A DNA stretch of 64,000 nucleotides, taken from Diadophis punctatus similis (taxonomy: Eukaryota > Chordata > Lepidosauria > Squamata > Dipsadidae). Of the stretch, positions 1-16,985 are shown piece by piece (position 1 is the stretch's first letter; every line of letters starts with the position of its first letter). The stretch lies in contig JALIGW010000002.1 of NCBI GenBank assembly GCA_023053685.1, positions 242,437,677 through 242,501,676 of the forward strand, given 5' to 3'. A program made the translations under genes and the position numbers. Under the pieces are notes generated by a model. It made no database searches, was not told the DNA's origin, and was given only the letters and a program-made list of their open reading frames with translations.

Positions 1-1094
1 TGTGTCCCGCCAAAATTGGGACGTCTGGTCACCTTAGACAAACTGTCAGCCAGATCCACAGCAGCCATGAAAGCGGTGCGAGGACAGAAGAGGAAGCGGT
101 CCAGAACCCCCATTTTGGCTTATCTAGCTGAATAGCACTTTTCCCCCTTCAGAATATTTCTATACATAAATATAGAAATATTCCGAAGGTCTTTTGGATT
201 ATTCTATGAGGTTGAGGCAGAAATGCTAATTCAAATGTGGGAGAGTCTTCATTAGAAGGGAGAGGGTTTCCTTGGGGGGGGGGGGTCCCAGGTGTCATAT
301 GTCCTCTTTGGCATACATCTTGGGTTGCGAGTGGGGTACAGACTTGGACCACACACGAAGTCCCCACGAAAGTTACACAAGTAGAATTGGTGTTGGCGCT
401 TGCATTGGCGTTTCGGTTTCGGTTGGGGTTAGGCTAATGTTTAAGCTTAGCCTTGGCCTTGGCCTTAGCCTTAGCCTTAGGCGGAGGGGTAGGGCGAATG
501 GTAGCGGAAGAGTGAGAGTTAGAGAGTTCCCCATGTCTTCGTCTTCTTCTTGTTCTCCAATCATTTGAAACCACCGAATCGCCAGCAACCATCCAAGTGT
601 TTTGCAGCCACGACCTGCACCGGCTTAAATAGGTGCCCGGAGCCTCCGCTACGGAAACGTTTTCGCACGTTCACGGATTCCTCCTCTGTCAAAACTCAAG
701 GCCCGCGGGGAAGCCATGGGGGGGGGGGGGATGTAATAGCACTATATGACTAGCCGCAGGGCCTCTGCCAGTGAAGAGATGGAGCTTGGGAGCGTCGACT
801 TGATGATCGGGCAGCAGTTCCAAGGCAGCCCGTGGTGCGAGGAGAGAATCCCCCCCATTGCATAATAATAATACTCGCCACCTTATGGGCAGCCCTACCT
901 GGTTACTGCCAGCCCGTCCACAGCAGCCGAGAAGCGGTGCGAGGACAGAAGCGGAAGCGGTCCAGAACCCCATTGCCTTACTTTACCCTAATTTTGGCTT
1001 ATCTAGCCGAATAGCACTTTTTCTCCCTTCAGAATATTTCTATACATAAATACCGTATATAAATGTTCTGAAGGTCTTTTGGATTATTCTATGA
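1..1094. repeat. Macrosatellite-like unit, copy 1 and start of next copy
   Basis: The unit is recognised by an anchor, CAGCAGCC..GCGGTGCGAGGACAG, at about 60 and again at about 922 (period ~862 bp). It contains a G-run, a TTAGCC/CTTAGC hexamer tract (about 440-482), one copy of the 27-bp minisatellite and a TTAAATA segment. The second copy breaks off at about 1094. Short open frames within the unit are not convincing genes. Confidence 0.75.
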
Positions 1095-1899
1095 AGGCTC
1101 GCAGCCTTCGGTGCGTCACAACGCAGACGGAGAAAAGTCTAGAATGAGGCGCCCCAATGCAGCACAGTCGAAAGACCGCCGCTCTCAGCCCTGCGCCCCA
1201 GCCCGCTGCCCGCTCACGCCACACGCCCTCGCCGGTGCCCATGATGGAAGAAGGCACAGGCCCGAACTCCTCGGTGCACGGACTGGCCGCCGGAGCGGGA
1301 GCCCGGGGCATTTGGTGAGTTATCCCGGCGGGGTCCCCACCCGGAGCTCTCCCTGCTTCGGCATGCCTGTAAGAGAGCAGGCTGCCCCTGGGGGGGCCGG
1401 GTGTGTGTGTTCAGCCTCTCCCTGGGAAGGATGCGCCCGCCTATTCCTGCCACTGCTGTCATCCTTGGGGGGAAAAGGAAGGCAACGCGAGTCTCTGGGT
1501 GCCGAAGACTCGCTCTTTCTCTGCCTTCCTTCCGTTCGCCCGTCCGTCTGTCCAGAGGCCCATCCGTCCGTCATTTTCGCCCCTCCGTCTGTCCGCTCGC
1601 TCATCCGCCCTCCCCCAGCACCACACTGACACAAACGAGATTGGTGCTGCTTCCATCGATTCCCGGGAAAAAAAGGCTCACACACGAGATTGGTGCTGCT
1701 ACGATCCATTCCCGGAAAGAAGAGCTAATATTTGTAATCGTATAGACAAGAAATTCACTATAAAAAATAAACTGCAGCTGGCTGGGAGATAGGCTTCTTA
1801 ACCAAGAGAGACCAAAGAGATCAGAAGAGACCAAGAGAGAGAACTTCCTAGCTCAGAAATGCTTTGCTTGCAAACCGTGTCTCTGTGTCAATGATTTCT
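1095..1899. other. CpG-rich segment with possible first exon (+ strand)
   Basis: GC- and CpG-rich DNA inserted in the repeat array. On the + strand an ATG in good context at 1241 opens 24 codons that run into a GTGAGT donor after 1314, the look of a first coding exon. The protein (MMEEGTGPNSSVHGLAAG) is not recognised and no second exon is seen. Pyrimidine-rich CCGTCCGT-type sequence follows to about 1620. Two GAGATTGGTGCTGCT repeats occur at about 1640 and 1687. It may be a captured CpG island or a retroelement 5' end. Confidence 0.35.
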
Positions 1900-2270
1900 A
1901 CATCGGTCCTCTTTGGCAGACACGTTAGGTTGTGAGTGGGCTACAGCCCTGGACCTGAGATGAATTCCCAGCGAAAGCTACAAAAAGAGGCTTTGTGTTT
2001 ACTCAACACTGGTCCTCACGGCTATTTGTCTACCAAGGCAATTTTTGAAAGAGCCGAGAGAAATGTGTGACCATTGGGGGACCTTCATATCCTTCTTCCT
2101 GAATCAGTGAATTATGAGAAGGGAGTCATCTGAGGGCCAATCTTTGTGGTGAAAAGGAGCTCCGTTTCTACTTCTCTCCCGGAGATCAGGCAGTGCAAAA
2201 CGGAAAGTCCCCGAACAGAACTGCATCTGCCCGCTCGTCACCCTCTGGGCAGCCCTATCTGGTGAACTGT
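1900..2270. repeat. Diverged copy of the macrosatellite unit
   Basis: Parts align with the unit in order: GTCCTCTTTGGCA..GAGTGGGCTACAG at about 1907-1950 and CACCCTCTGGGCAGCCCTA near 2239. The rest is degraded, so this is an older copy. 2271-2535 has no recognised content. Confidence 0.5.
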
Positions 2271-2535
2271 GTTGGAACATTCATGACTGGGAGAGCCATG
2301 TGATTGAGTCAGCCAATCGGGCTGAAGTGTTAATTGAGCATGTCCAGAAACTTAGCAAGAAGAAGGGCGTGGTTTAGTCAGTTTACCGTTAAAGTTTGCT
2401 GTGAAAACATCTCAACATGTGAAACAAAGTGCGGTATTGTAAATGTTTTATTCTACTTATAAAGAAGGTATTTGAATCAGCAAAATGCAGTTATCTTGTG
2501 AAGCTTCTGATTTATTGCGTCATTCTGACAAACTG

Positions 2536-4550
2536 CCAGCCGGTCCACAGCAGCCGTGAAGCCGTGCAAGGACAGAAGCGGAAGCGGTCCAGAACCCCCA
2601 TTTTGGCTTATCTAGCCGAATAGCACTTTTCCCCCCTTCAGAATATTTCTATACATAAATATATAAATATTCCGAAGGTCTTTTGGATTATTCTATGAGG
2701 TTGAGGCAGAAATGATAATTCAAATGTGGGAGAGTCTTCATTAGAAGGGAGAGGGTTTCCTTGGGGGGGGGGTCCCAGGTGTCATATGTCCTCTTTGGCA
2801 TACATCTTGGGTTGCGAGTGGGGTACAGACTTGGACCACCACACGAAGTCCCCACGAAAGTTACACAAGTAGAATTGGTGTTGGCGCTTGGATTGGCGTT
2901 TGGGTTTCGGTTGGGGTTAGGCTAAGGCTTAAGCTTAAGCTTAGCCTTAGGCAGAAGGGTAGGACGAATGGTAGCGGAAGAGTGAGAGTTAGAGACTTCC
3001 CCAGAAGAGAGAGAGTTAGAGACTTCCCCAGAAGAGTGAGAGTTAGAGACTTCCCCAGAAGAGAGAGAGTTAGAGACTTCCCCAGAAGAGAGAGAGTTAG
3101 AGAGTTCCCCAGAAGAGTGAGACTTAAAAAGTTCCCCATGTCTTCGTCTTCTTCTTGTTCTCCGATCAATTGAAACCACCGAATCGCCAGCAAACATCCA
3201 AGTGTTTTGCAGCCACGCCCTGCACCGGCTTAAATAGCTGCCCGGAGCCTCCGCTACGGAAACGTTTTCGCACGTTCACAGACTCCTCCTCTGTCAAAAC
3301 TCAAGGCCCGCGGGGAAGCCATGGGCGGGGGGGGGATGAGTAATAGCACTATATGACTAGCCGCAGGGCCTCTGCCGGTGAAGAGATGGAGCTTGGGAGC
3401 GTCGACTTGATGATCGGGCAGCAGTTCCAAGGCAGCCCGTAGTGCGAGGAGAGAATCCCCCCCATTGCATAATAATAATACTCGCCACCCTATGGGCAGC
3501 CCTACCTGGTTAACTGCCAGCCCGTCCACAGCAGCCGAGAAGCGGTGCGAGGACAGAAGCGGAAGCGGTCCAGAACCCCCATTTTGGCTTATCTAGCCGA
3601 ATAGCACTTTTCCCCCCTTCAGAATATTTCTATACATAAATATATAAATATTCCGAAGGTCTTTTGGATTATTCTGTGAGGTTGAGGCAGAAATGCTAAT
3701 TCAAATGTGGGAGAGTCTTCATTAGAAGGGAGAGGGTTTCCTGGGGGGGGGTCCCAGGTGTCATATGTCCTCTTTGGCATACATCTTGGGTTGCGAGTGG
3801 CGTACAGACTTGGACCACACACGAAGTCCCCACGAAAGTTACACAAGTAGAATTGGTGTTGGCGCTTGGATTGGCGTTGGGGTTTCGTTTGGGGTTCGGC
3901 TAAGGCTTAAGCTTAGCCTTAGCCTTGGCCTTAGCCTTAGCCTTAGCCTTAGGCGGAGGGGTAGGGCGACCAGTAGCCGAAGAGTGAGAGTTAGACAATT
4001 CCCCAGAAGAGTGAGAGTTAGAGAGTTCCCCATGTCTTCTTCTTCTTGTTCTCCGATCAATTGAAACCACCGAATCGCCAGCAACCATCCAAGTGTTTTG
4101 CAGCCACGACCTGCACCGGCTTAAATAGGTGCCCGGAGCCTCCGCTATGGAAACGTTTTCGCACGTTCACAGATTCCTCCTCTGTCAAAACTCAAGGCCC
4201 GCGGGGCAGCCATGGGGGGAGGGAATGAGTAATAGCACTATATGACTAGCCGCAGGGCCTCTGCCGGTGAAGAGATGGAGCTTGGGAGCGTCGACTTGAT
4301 GAACGGGCAGCAGTTCCAAGGCAGCCCATGGTGCGAGGAGAGAATCCCCCCCATTGCATAATAATAATACTCGCCACCTTATGGGCAGCCCTACCTGGTT
4401 AACTGCCAGCCCGTCCACAGCAGCCGTAAAGTGGTGCGAGGACAGAAGCGGAAGCGGTCCAGAACCCCCATTGCCTTATTTTACCCTAATTTTGGCTTAT
4501 CTAGCCGAATAGCACTTTTCCCCCTTCAGAATATTTTTATACATAAATAC
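2536..4550. repeat. Macrosatellite-like units, copies 2-4
   Basis: Anchors at about 2549, 3530 and 4422 give periods of ~981 and ~892 bp. The copies are nearly identical to each other and to copy 1, so they were homogenised or amplified recently. The length difference comes mostly from the internal 27-bp minisatellite and the CTTAGC hexamer tract. The last copy is cut at about 4547 by a TIR element. Confidence 0.8.
2973..3145. repeat. 27-bp minisatellite inside unit copy 2
   Basis: A unit of the form GAGAGTTAGAGACTTCCCCA plus GAAGAGA is repeated about six times. Unit copy 3 has about two (3983-4040) and copy 1 only one (about 510-536). Because 27 is a multiple of three, long repetitive frames appear on both strands; they are not genes. 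Confidence 0.75.
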
Positions 4551-5156
4551 CGTATTTTTCCTCCCTAAAAGTGGCTGAAAATTTGGGTGTGTCTTATACT
4601 TCGAATGTAGCTTTTTTCCAGCCCTAACTAGGTGCTAACAGATCTTCCCAGCTCTTACCTTGCAGTCTTTTTCATTGTTACTTTCTCCAAAGAATGTTTC
4701 CAGCCCTAAGTCTTTGCAGAATTTTTTTTCATTGCTCTACTTGCTCCAAATAAGGTTTTTTTCCAGCCCTAACCAGGTGCTAACGATCTTCCCAGCTCTT
4801 ACCGGCTTGCAGGCTCTTTCATTGTTACTCTCTCAGAAGAATGTTTTTCCAGCCCTAAGTCTTTGCAGGTTTTTTTTTCATTGCTCTACCTGCTCCAAAG
4901 AAGTTTTTTTTTAGCCCTAACCAGGTGCTAATGATCTTCCCAGCTCTTACTGGCTTGCAGGCTCTTTCATTGTTACTCTCTCAGAAGAAGGTTCTTTTAA
5001 GTCCTAACCAGGAGATAAAATAATGTGCTGAAGCTGATCAGACTAAGGATCCTAGCCAGATGAATACCTGGTAGGCAGATTGTTTTCCCCTATTTTCCTC
5101 CCCAAAAACTAAGGTGCGTCTTATACTCAAGTGCGTCTTATACTCCGAAAAATACG

Positions 5157-5160
<4 letters not shown>
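4548..5160. mobile_element. TIR DNA element with internal ~150-bp repeats
   Basis: Ends are inverted: TACCGTATTTTTC at the left and GAAAAATACGGTA at the right. Inside, a block with CCAGCCCTAACCAGGTGCTAA followed by CTTTCATTGTTACT recurs about three times (near 4618, 4765 and 4912). A diverged relative starts at 40681. Non-autonomous; superfamily not assigned. Confidence 0.6.

Positions 5161-5218
<58 letters not shown>
5161..5218. repeat. (GT)n microsatellite
   Basis: About 29 uninterrupted GT units directly after the right end of the TIR element. Confidence 0.95.
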
Positions 5219-5221
<3 letters not shown>

Positions 5222-5239
5222 CTATATTAAGGATTGTTC

Positions 5240-6560
5240 TAAAAATGCGAGTTCCAGGCATATTTACAGATAAAGAAGCGATTGCCATCACGATCTCTGG
5301 AACATTTAAAATTTTATTTAAAACTACTATTAAAATTGCTAAGCTTTCGTCAACCCCTGCTGACTTCGTCAGAGTGTATAATCCCCATGGAAGAGATGCT
5401 TGCTTTTATAGAATGCCTATCAATTTATGTAATGCCTGTCAATTTAGACTTTGCATGTGTAACCGGTCCATACCCTTTTTTCTGTCCTGTAATTGACTTA
5501 ATTGTTTCTGCCTTAGTCATGCTGACAGATGAAGATTTCCCCATGGTGTATTGTCTCTTTCTCTCCCTAGGGGGTAAGGCAGGGCTATCAGGCATTGCTT
5601 TGAAGGTGTTTCTCCTGGCTTCCTCCCCCTCATTGTTATTCCTCTCCCTTTTAGGCACACAGGTTGCCTGCTCTAAATTCATCTGTTTTGCCCATGATCT
5701 TGTGATGGGTCTGCGTTGTTCTTCTTCACCCCTCCTGTCTCTCTCATTCTGCTGTTCCTCTACTGTGCTCCCTTGTGCGCAGTTAGGGTTGTCACACCTT
5801 CATTGGGGCAATCTCTATGCCTAAAGGGGGTAATTTGCCCCATATCTCCATTCAGGCATAGCGATCGACCCCCCTTAAGTGCTTCCTGGTGTCTTAATGC
5901 CTGGTATGCCGGTGGTATGTCAATGTGTCTATTGAGAGAGTTGTTGTTAGAGAACCAGGCTTCTTTCAAGAGGCATCCTCCTTTTGTTTCATCATAGGCA
6001 ATGACTTCAGTCTCCTGGAAGTTGAACTCATGACCATGTTCCTCCATATGCATCCAAATCTGGGAGCGCTGTTCCTTGCAACGGACCGCTAGTTTGTGTT
6101 CATGCACCCTAGTTCCTAGTCGTTTTGCTGTTTCTCCTACATAGTGACCTGCACAATTGCTGCAGTTAATACGATAGATTATTGAGGAAGTCTCCTTTGG
6201 TAGAGCTTCTTTTGGGCGCATTACTCTCTTCCTCAATGTTTGGTCAGGTTTGTGCGCCACTTTTACCCCATGCGGTGCAAGAATGTGTGCAGCAGTTTCA
6301 GACACCCCTTGTATGTATGGGAGTACCCTCCACGTTGATGTTCCAGTTGCGCCCTCAATGGGCTGCCGGGTCCTGGGTGTGATACATCGTTGGATAAAAT
6401 CCGTTGAGTAGCCATTGAGCATGCAGATTCTGTAAAGGTGTGCACGCTCTTTTGCTTTGGCCGCCCGTGTGCTGCAGTGGGTATCTATCCTGCCAAACAG
6501 TGTCCGAATGCAGCTGACTTTGTGTGCATTAGGGTGATTGCTCTCATTGTGCAATATGCG
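5240..6560 (-). mobile_element. Penelope-like retroelement, 5'-truncated, with GIY-YIG endonuclease
   Basis: The minus-strand frame ending near 5760 encodes SCIRTLFGRIDTH (reverse-transcriptase C-terminal connector) and then IIYRINCSNCAGHYVGET..RVHEHKLAVR, the zinc-finger/GIY-YIG endonuclease signature of Penelope-like elements. It continues to FSNNNSLNRHIDIP. The 3' non-coding part (to about 5240) contains a CTGACGA..GAAA hammerhead-like core at 5372-5345. The RT domain itself is absent, so the copy is dead. The upstream end joins AT-rich L1-like sequence. Confidence 0.75.
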
Positions 6561-6830
6561 AAAGAAGGTAGAGGGAAGAGAGGGAGATAGAGGGAGGGGA
6601 GTAGTATGAAATATTGAGGGAAAACAGATGGGCGACAAAAGTACAAAAGGTGTAAAATTAGGATGTTTGCTTATGGTATATTGGATAGTAATGTATAATT
6701 ATATATGTTTTGATATGATTCATGGTATATGTATGGATGTTTATGTGAAGTTGGTGAAAAAATTAAAAAAAAATGTAAGAAAAATGAACTGGTCCCTTAA
6801 ACAAGGTAAATCAGGCATCTTTTGCTGTAA
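6561..6830 (+). mobile_element. AT-rich L1-like 3' fragment
   Basis: AT-rich sequence ending in A-runs (about 6758-6790) resembles the 3' part of the L1-like elements at 23273 and 61679. No intact coding. Assignment is by composition and tail only. Confidence 0.35.
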
Positions 6831-7164
6831 TACGTGGGACATGACTATGAGGCTTGGGTCAGAAACAGATATTTCTAAAGCTCAGTTTGTTATCCAAGGA
6901 AATGGCCCCTGTGTTGTAGAACTACAGTTAGATGACACAAAGTGGCAAGGGTTCAGTGTGGGAAGTCCACTTCCAAATTGCTCATGACGTATTTTATGTC
7001 ACCCTTGTCATGCACATCATTCATTAGCCTTGGCGATGGCTGACTTGAGTAAGCCTCAGGTCACAATACAAAGAACCACTTAAGCTGAACTGGCTATGTG
7101 TTTCCCACTAGGAAATTGGCAAACATCAGCAACTCAATTAAAACCATAAGAAATCCCTTAGGAC

Positions 7165-7558
7165 CGTGATGGCGAACATATGGCACGCGTGCCACAGGTG
7201 GCACGCAGAGCCATATCTGAAGGCACATGAGGTGTTGCCCTATGTCAGCTCCAGCGTGCATGCGTGTGCTGGCCAGCTGATTTTTGGCCTTCCAGAGGGC
7301 AGGGGGAGGCCGTTTTCGCTCTCCCCAGGTTTCAGGAAGTCTGAAGCCTAGGGAGAGCGAAATCAGGCCAACGGGCCAACCGGACGTTCAGAGGCTTCAG
7401 TGAGGTCTGCGCACATGCGTGGGGAGGCAGCACAGGGGGGGGGGCAGCATGGGGAGCAGTGCGTGCATGCATGGGGGAGAGGATTGGATTATGGGTGTGG
7501 GCACACGCGCGTGCACAACTTTTTGACACACGAGCAGAAAAAGGTTAGCCATCACCAC
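7165..7558. mobile_element. hAT-type MITE, GATGGCGAAC family
   Basis: Ends CGTGATGGCGAAC and GTTAGCCATCACCAC are inverted. The flanks carry a perfect 8-bp duplication CTTAGGAC (7157-7164 and 7559-7566). GC-rich interior with GGCACGCGTGCC. Confidence 0.8.
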
Positions 7559-7655
7559 CTTAGGACATGGAAATCCTTTACACGCTCAACGAAGTGGTAG
7601 CCCATTCAGGTAAACATTCCTTCACAGGATAAGCAAAAGATCACTTCCTCTATGT

Positions 7656-8333
7656 CAGTGGTTCCCAACCTTTCTAATGCTGCGACCCCTTAATATAATT
7701 CCTCATGTTGTCGTGACCCCCAACCATAAAATTATTTTCGTTGCTACTTCATAACTGTAATTTTGCTACTGTTATAAATCGTAATGTAAATAATATGCAG
7801 GATGTATTTTCATTGTTACAAATTGAACATAATTAAAACATAGCGATTAATCACAAAAACAATATGTAATTATGCCAGATCAGAAATTCTCGGGCCAGTC
7901 TTTGCAAGAGCACAAGGAATATCATCTTCCACTGGATCCGACCCAGCTATCCTTCCTGCCGTCGTGTGCTGTGAAACTTAAGTGGTCGTTGGCTGTCCGT
8001 TCCCTCCCGTGACTCCCTTTCCCTTCAACACCAGCAGGAAGAAACTGCCGCTGTGAGCAGGAGACAGGGGCGGCCACAGATGTCTTAAGCACCGCCTTGT
8101 ACTCTCTAGCGCGCAATCTTGTGACGCCCCGCCCCTTAGCTCGGCCGCCAGGCATCACAAACGCCTCTCACCGAATGGCACCTCTCCCGACCAATCGGAG
8201 GGCTCGGGCAAGTTGAGCTGATATGGCCAGGCTTGTGGCAATGGGGGAGGGGAGCTGAGGATGCCAGGGCGACCCCTGGGAAATGGTCGTTCGACCCCCA
8301 AAGGGGTCCCGACCCCCAGGTTGGGAACCACTT
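7656..8333. mobile_element. hAT element resembling the SPIN family
   Basis: The left end CAGTGGTTCCCAACC and right end GGTTGGGAACCACTT are inverted repeats. A perfect 8-bp duplication CTCTATGT flanks it (7648-7655 and 8334-8341). The subterminal sequence after the left end (CTAATGCTGCGACCCCTTAA) is what I recognise from SPIN (SPace INvader) hAT elements of tetrapods. The 678-bp interior has no transposase, so it is non-autonomous. Confidence 0.75.
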
Positions 8334-8341
8334 CTCTATGT

Positions 8342-9056
8342 AATTGTCATCTCCAGCCACAGTGTTAATTAAAGCAGGATGCCAGTTGATATGGTAAAAA
8401 GGTGAGAAATCCCACAAGCTCAGCAGGTTGCCTCATGACCAAATGCCCCCTTTTGGCCATGCAGCTCATTACAGTTTCCAACAATTTCTGGAAGGTGGTC
8501 TCTATGCCTAGGAGGAGTAAAGGACAGGTTGCTCTGTAAAGGCAACCACCTCCAACCTGTAAGCTTGTGGTAACCTTTGGTTACTCTATTTAAGCTCCCA
8601 AATAAACTATGCCTCGTCTCCAAGCAACTTGCCCTGTGTGTTCTTCGTATGACTTGGCCTGGTTCCAAACTCAGAACTTTCTTCTAACCTGAATCCAAGC
8701 CTGAACTCCAGTCCTGGTGAACAGAATTGCCTTCTTCTTTGCTATTTGAAAACAAGAACCCAGTAAATCCAAGACTATCAGGACTACCATCCTAACACTT
8801 GACAGCCTCCCTCACCAATTTTATAGAGATACAGTACTTCAATGCAGAGGAGACACAAAAGGCCCTGATTTGTGTCCTACAGAATAATTTCCCAAAATCT
8901 CATTTTAAACGTAGCTGAAATACACCTTGGACAATAGTACTCCAAACCTCCCAAGCAGTCTAAGAAAACTCTAAGGGTCTAACTTCCCACATTCAAATCT
9001 CAGTGAAATCATCCTTCTTGGTGACTGGGTTAAGCCTACTTGAAATGGGTCATAAA
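8342..9056. other. Unique-looking intron/flank DNA downstream of gene A exon 4
   Basis: No gene seen. Parts of 8700-9010 resemble sequence near the exon 4 regions of gene C (about 51060-51130) and gene B (about 24855-24955), so this is paralogous intron 4 sequence. That places gene A's missing exon 5 further left or deleted. Confidence 0.5.
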
Positions 9057-9586
9057 CAGTGGTGGGTTCCTACCGGTGCGGTCCACTCTATAGCACCAGT
9101 AGCGGCCCGCTGGTGACGTCACAGTACCGGTGCGGTTGGGTTGCCAGTGCCTGGGCGCCACCATTTTTTTAAAAAAAAATTTTTTAGATTTTTTAAAAAA
9201 AATTTCTTCTGTGCATGCCCAGAAGCCGAGCTTCCGGCACTGCGCATGCGCTGCCTTCCTACCCCACAGTGAGTCCAAGCAGGGGAGGATGGCTGAGGAA
9301 GCGCGTGAGATGCTGAAAGAATGGGCGGCAGGAGCTATCTCCATTCCCCTCCCTTCAGCAGTCCGAGAAGCCACGAATGTGCGGTGATGATCCCAGGCAT
9401 TTTCGCACGTTCGAGGCTTCTCGAGCTGCTGAGGGGAGGGAGAATGGGCGGCAGGACCTATCTCAGTTCCCCTCCCTTCAGCAGTCCGAGAAGCCACACC
9501 CACCCGGTCACATGGCTGGCAAGCCACACCCACAAAATAAGCCACGCCCATAGAGTGGCAGTAAAAAAATTAGGAACCCACCCCTG
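9057..9586. mobile_element. hAT-type MITE, GGTGGGTTCCTACC family
   Basis: Starts CAGTGGTGGGTTCCTACC and ends GGAACCCACCCCTG. Flanked by GTCATAAA (9049-9056) and GTCCTAAA (9587-9594), an 8-bp duplication with one mismatch. Interior contains CTGGTGACGTCACAG and an A/T tract. Same family as 40824, 45212, 53119 and 58430. Confidence 0.8.
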
Positions 9587-9634
9587 GTCCTAAAGCTTTG
9601 GAAAACACAGAAAAAGCACCAATATTTTGCCCAC

Positions 9635-15922
<6,288 letters not shown>

Positions 15923-16420
15923 TCCTCCTTGGGCTGAATTAGCTCTTCTCTATTTCTAAACAACAAGAAGAATAGTTTGGAAGAATGCAAAGCACTTTCA
16001 GAAGATGGAAAAGCGAGTGACTTTCCTTTATTCAGACAGAGACAAACTGAGTTTCACATGGAAAGGAGAGAAAGGCACATTCAACAGCATGGCCTTTGCC
16101 AGTCCTATATCTTGCACACAACATTCAGCATGATGTCAGGATGATGTAAGATCTCTCCTATGTTGCTTCAGTCTGATTTTTTTTTTATAAAAAGCAATGA
16201 CTGGAGAAGTAGCAGAAGAGGTCCCAAAGACTGGGATGGTGATAATTACAGTGAGAAGCAACATCTCCTCTGGGTAACTTTGAGTTCGTCTGGGTTTTCA
16301 TGTTCAGAGGAAGAGCTGGAGAATAGCATGTTAGTGAAAACAACAACAACAACAACACAGCTATGCCCCTGGAGGTACTGGCAGTTTCTACTAGGACATG
16401 TTAGGAAATGAAAGTTGGAT
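15923..16420 (-). promoter_or_regulatory. Conserved upstream block of V2R gene A
   Basis: The first ~480 bp upstream of exon 1 resembles the blocks upstream of genes B and C. Shared stretches include the AAGGAGAGAAAG region near 16060, the GATGTAAGATC segment near 16144 and the AGAAGTAGCAGAA segment near 16205. It probably contains the promoter and 5' UTR. No TATA box or start site can be assigned by eye. Confidence 0.5.
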
Positions 16421-16529
16421 GGAGGATGAGAGTTCAACCCAAAGTTGAAAAGTTCAAAACAAAGTTTGGAAAGTTCAAAAAAAAAGTTCAAAAGTTCAAA
16501 ACAAAGTTGGAAAACTTCAACCAGACTTG

Positions 16530-16985
16530 AAATCCTGGGCTTAGAAAGCTTAGAACTACATCACCTTCGGCATGACCTAAGCGTAGCTAATAAAATTATC
16601 TGCTATAACGTCCTTCTTGTCAACGACTACTTCAGCTTCAACCACAACAATACACGAGCACACAACAGATACAAACTCAAAATGAACCACTCCAAACTTG
16701 ACTGTAGAAAATACGACTTTAGCAACAGAGTGGTTAATGCCTGGAACTAACTACCTGACTCTGTGGTTTCGTCACCAAACCCCCAAAACTTTACTCTTAG
16801 ACTGTCCACTGTTGACCTCAGCTGATTCCTAAGAGGTCAATAAGGGGCGTGCATAAGCACACCAGCGTGCCTACCGTCCCTGTCCTAATGTTCCCTTTTA
16901 TTAGTACCCATCTTATGTATATAAACAATGTTATATCTATGCATATCACCAATACGTACTTGACAAAAACAAATAAATAAAAATA
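16530..16985 (+). mobile_element. LINE 3' fragment (CR1/Rex1-like family 2)
   Basis: Encodes LELHHLRHDLSVANKII and SKLDCRKYDFSNRVVNAWN before a stop, with a 3' region TGACCTCAG..CCTAAGAGGTC and an AAATAAATAAA tail. Related fragments are at 17395-17600 and 23125-24340. Assignment to a clade is tentative. Confidence 0.55.

Noticed and set aside
440..482. Telomere-like TTAGCC repeats
   Set aside because: The hexamer is CTTAGC/CCTTAG, not the vertebrate TTAGGG, and it is short and internal to the repeat unit.
373..4228. Several 60-130-residue open frames in the left array, some Arg/Leu-rich
   Set aside because: They follow the 27-bp and 6-bp repeats (multiples of three) and recur in each unit on both strands; no domain or conserved start.
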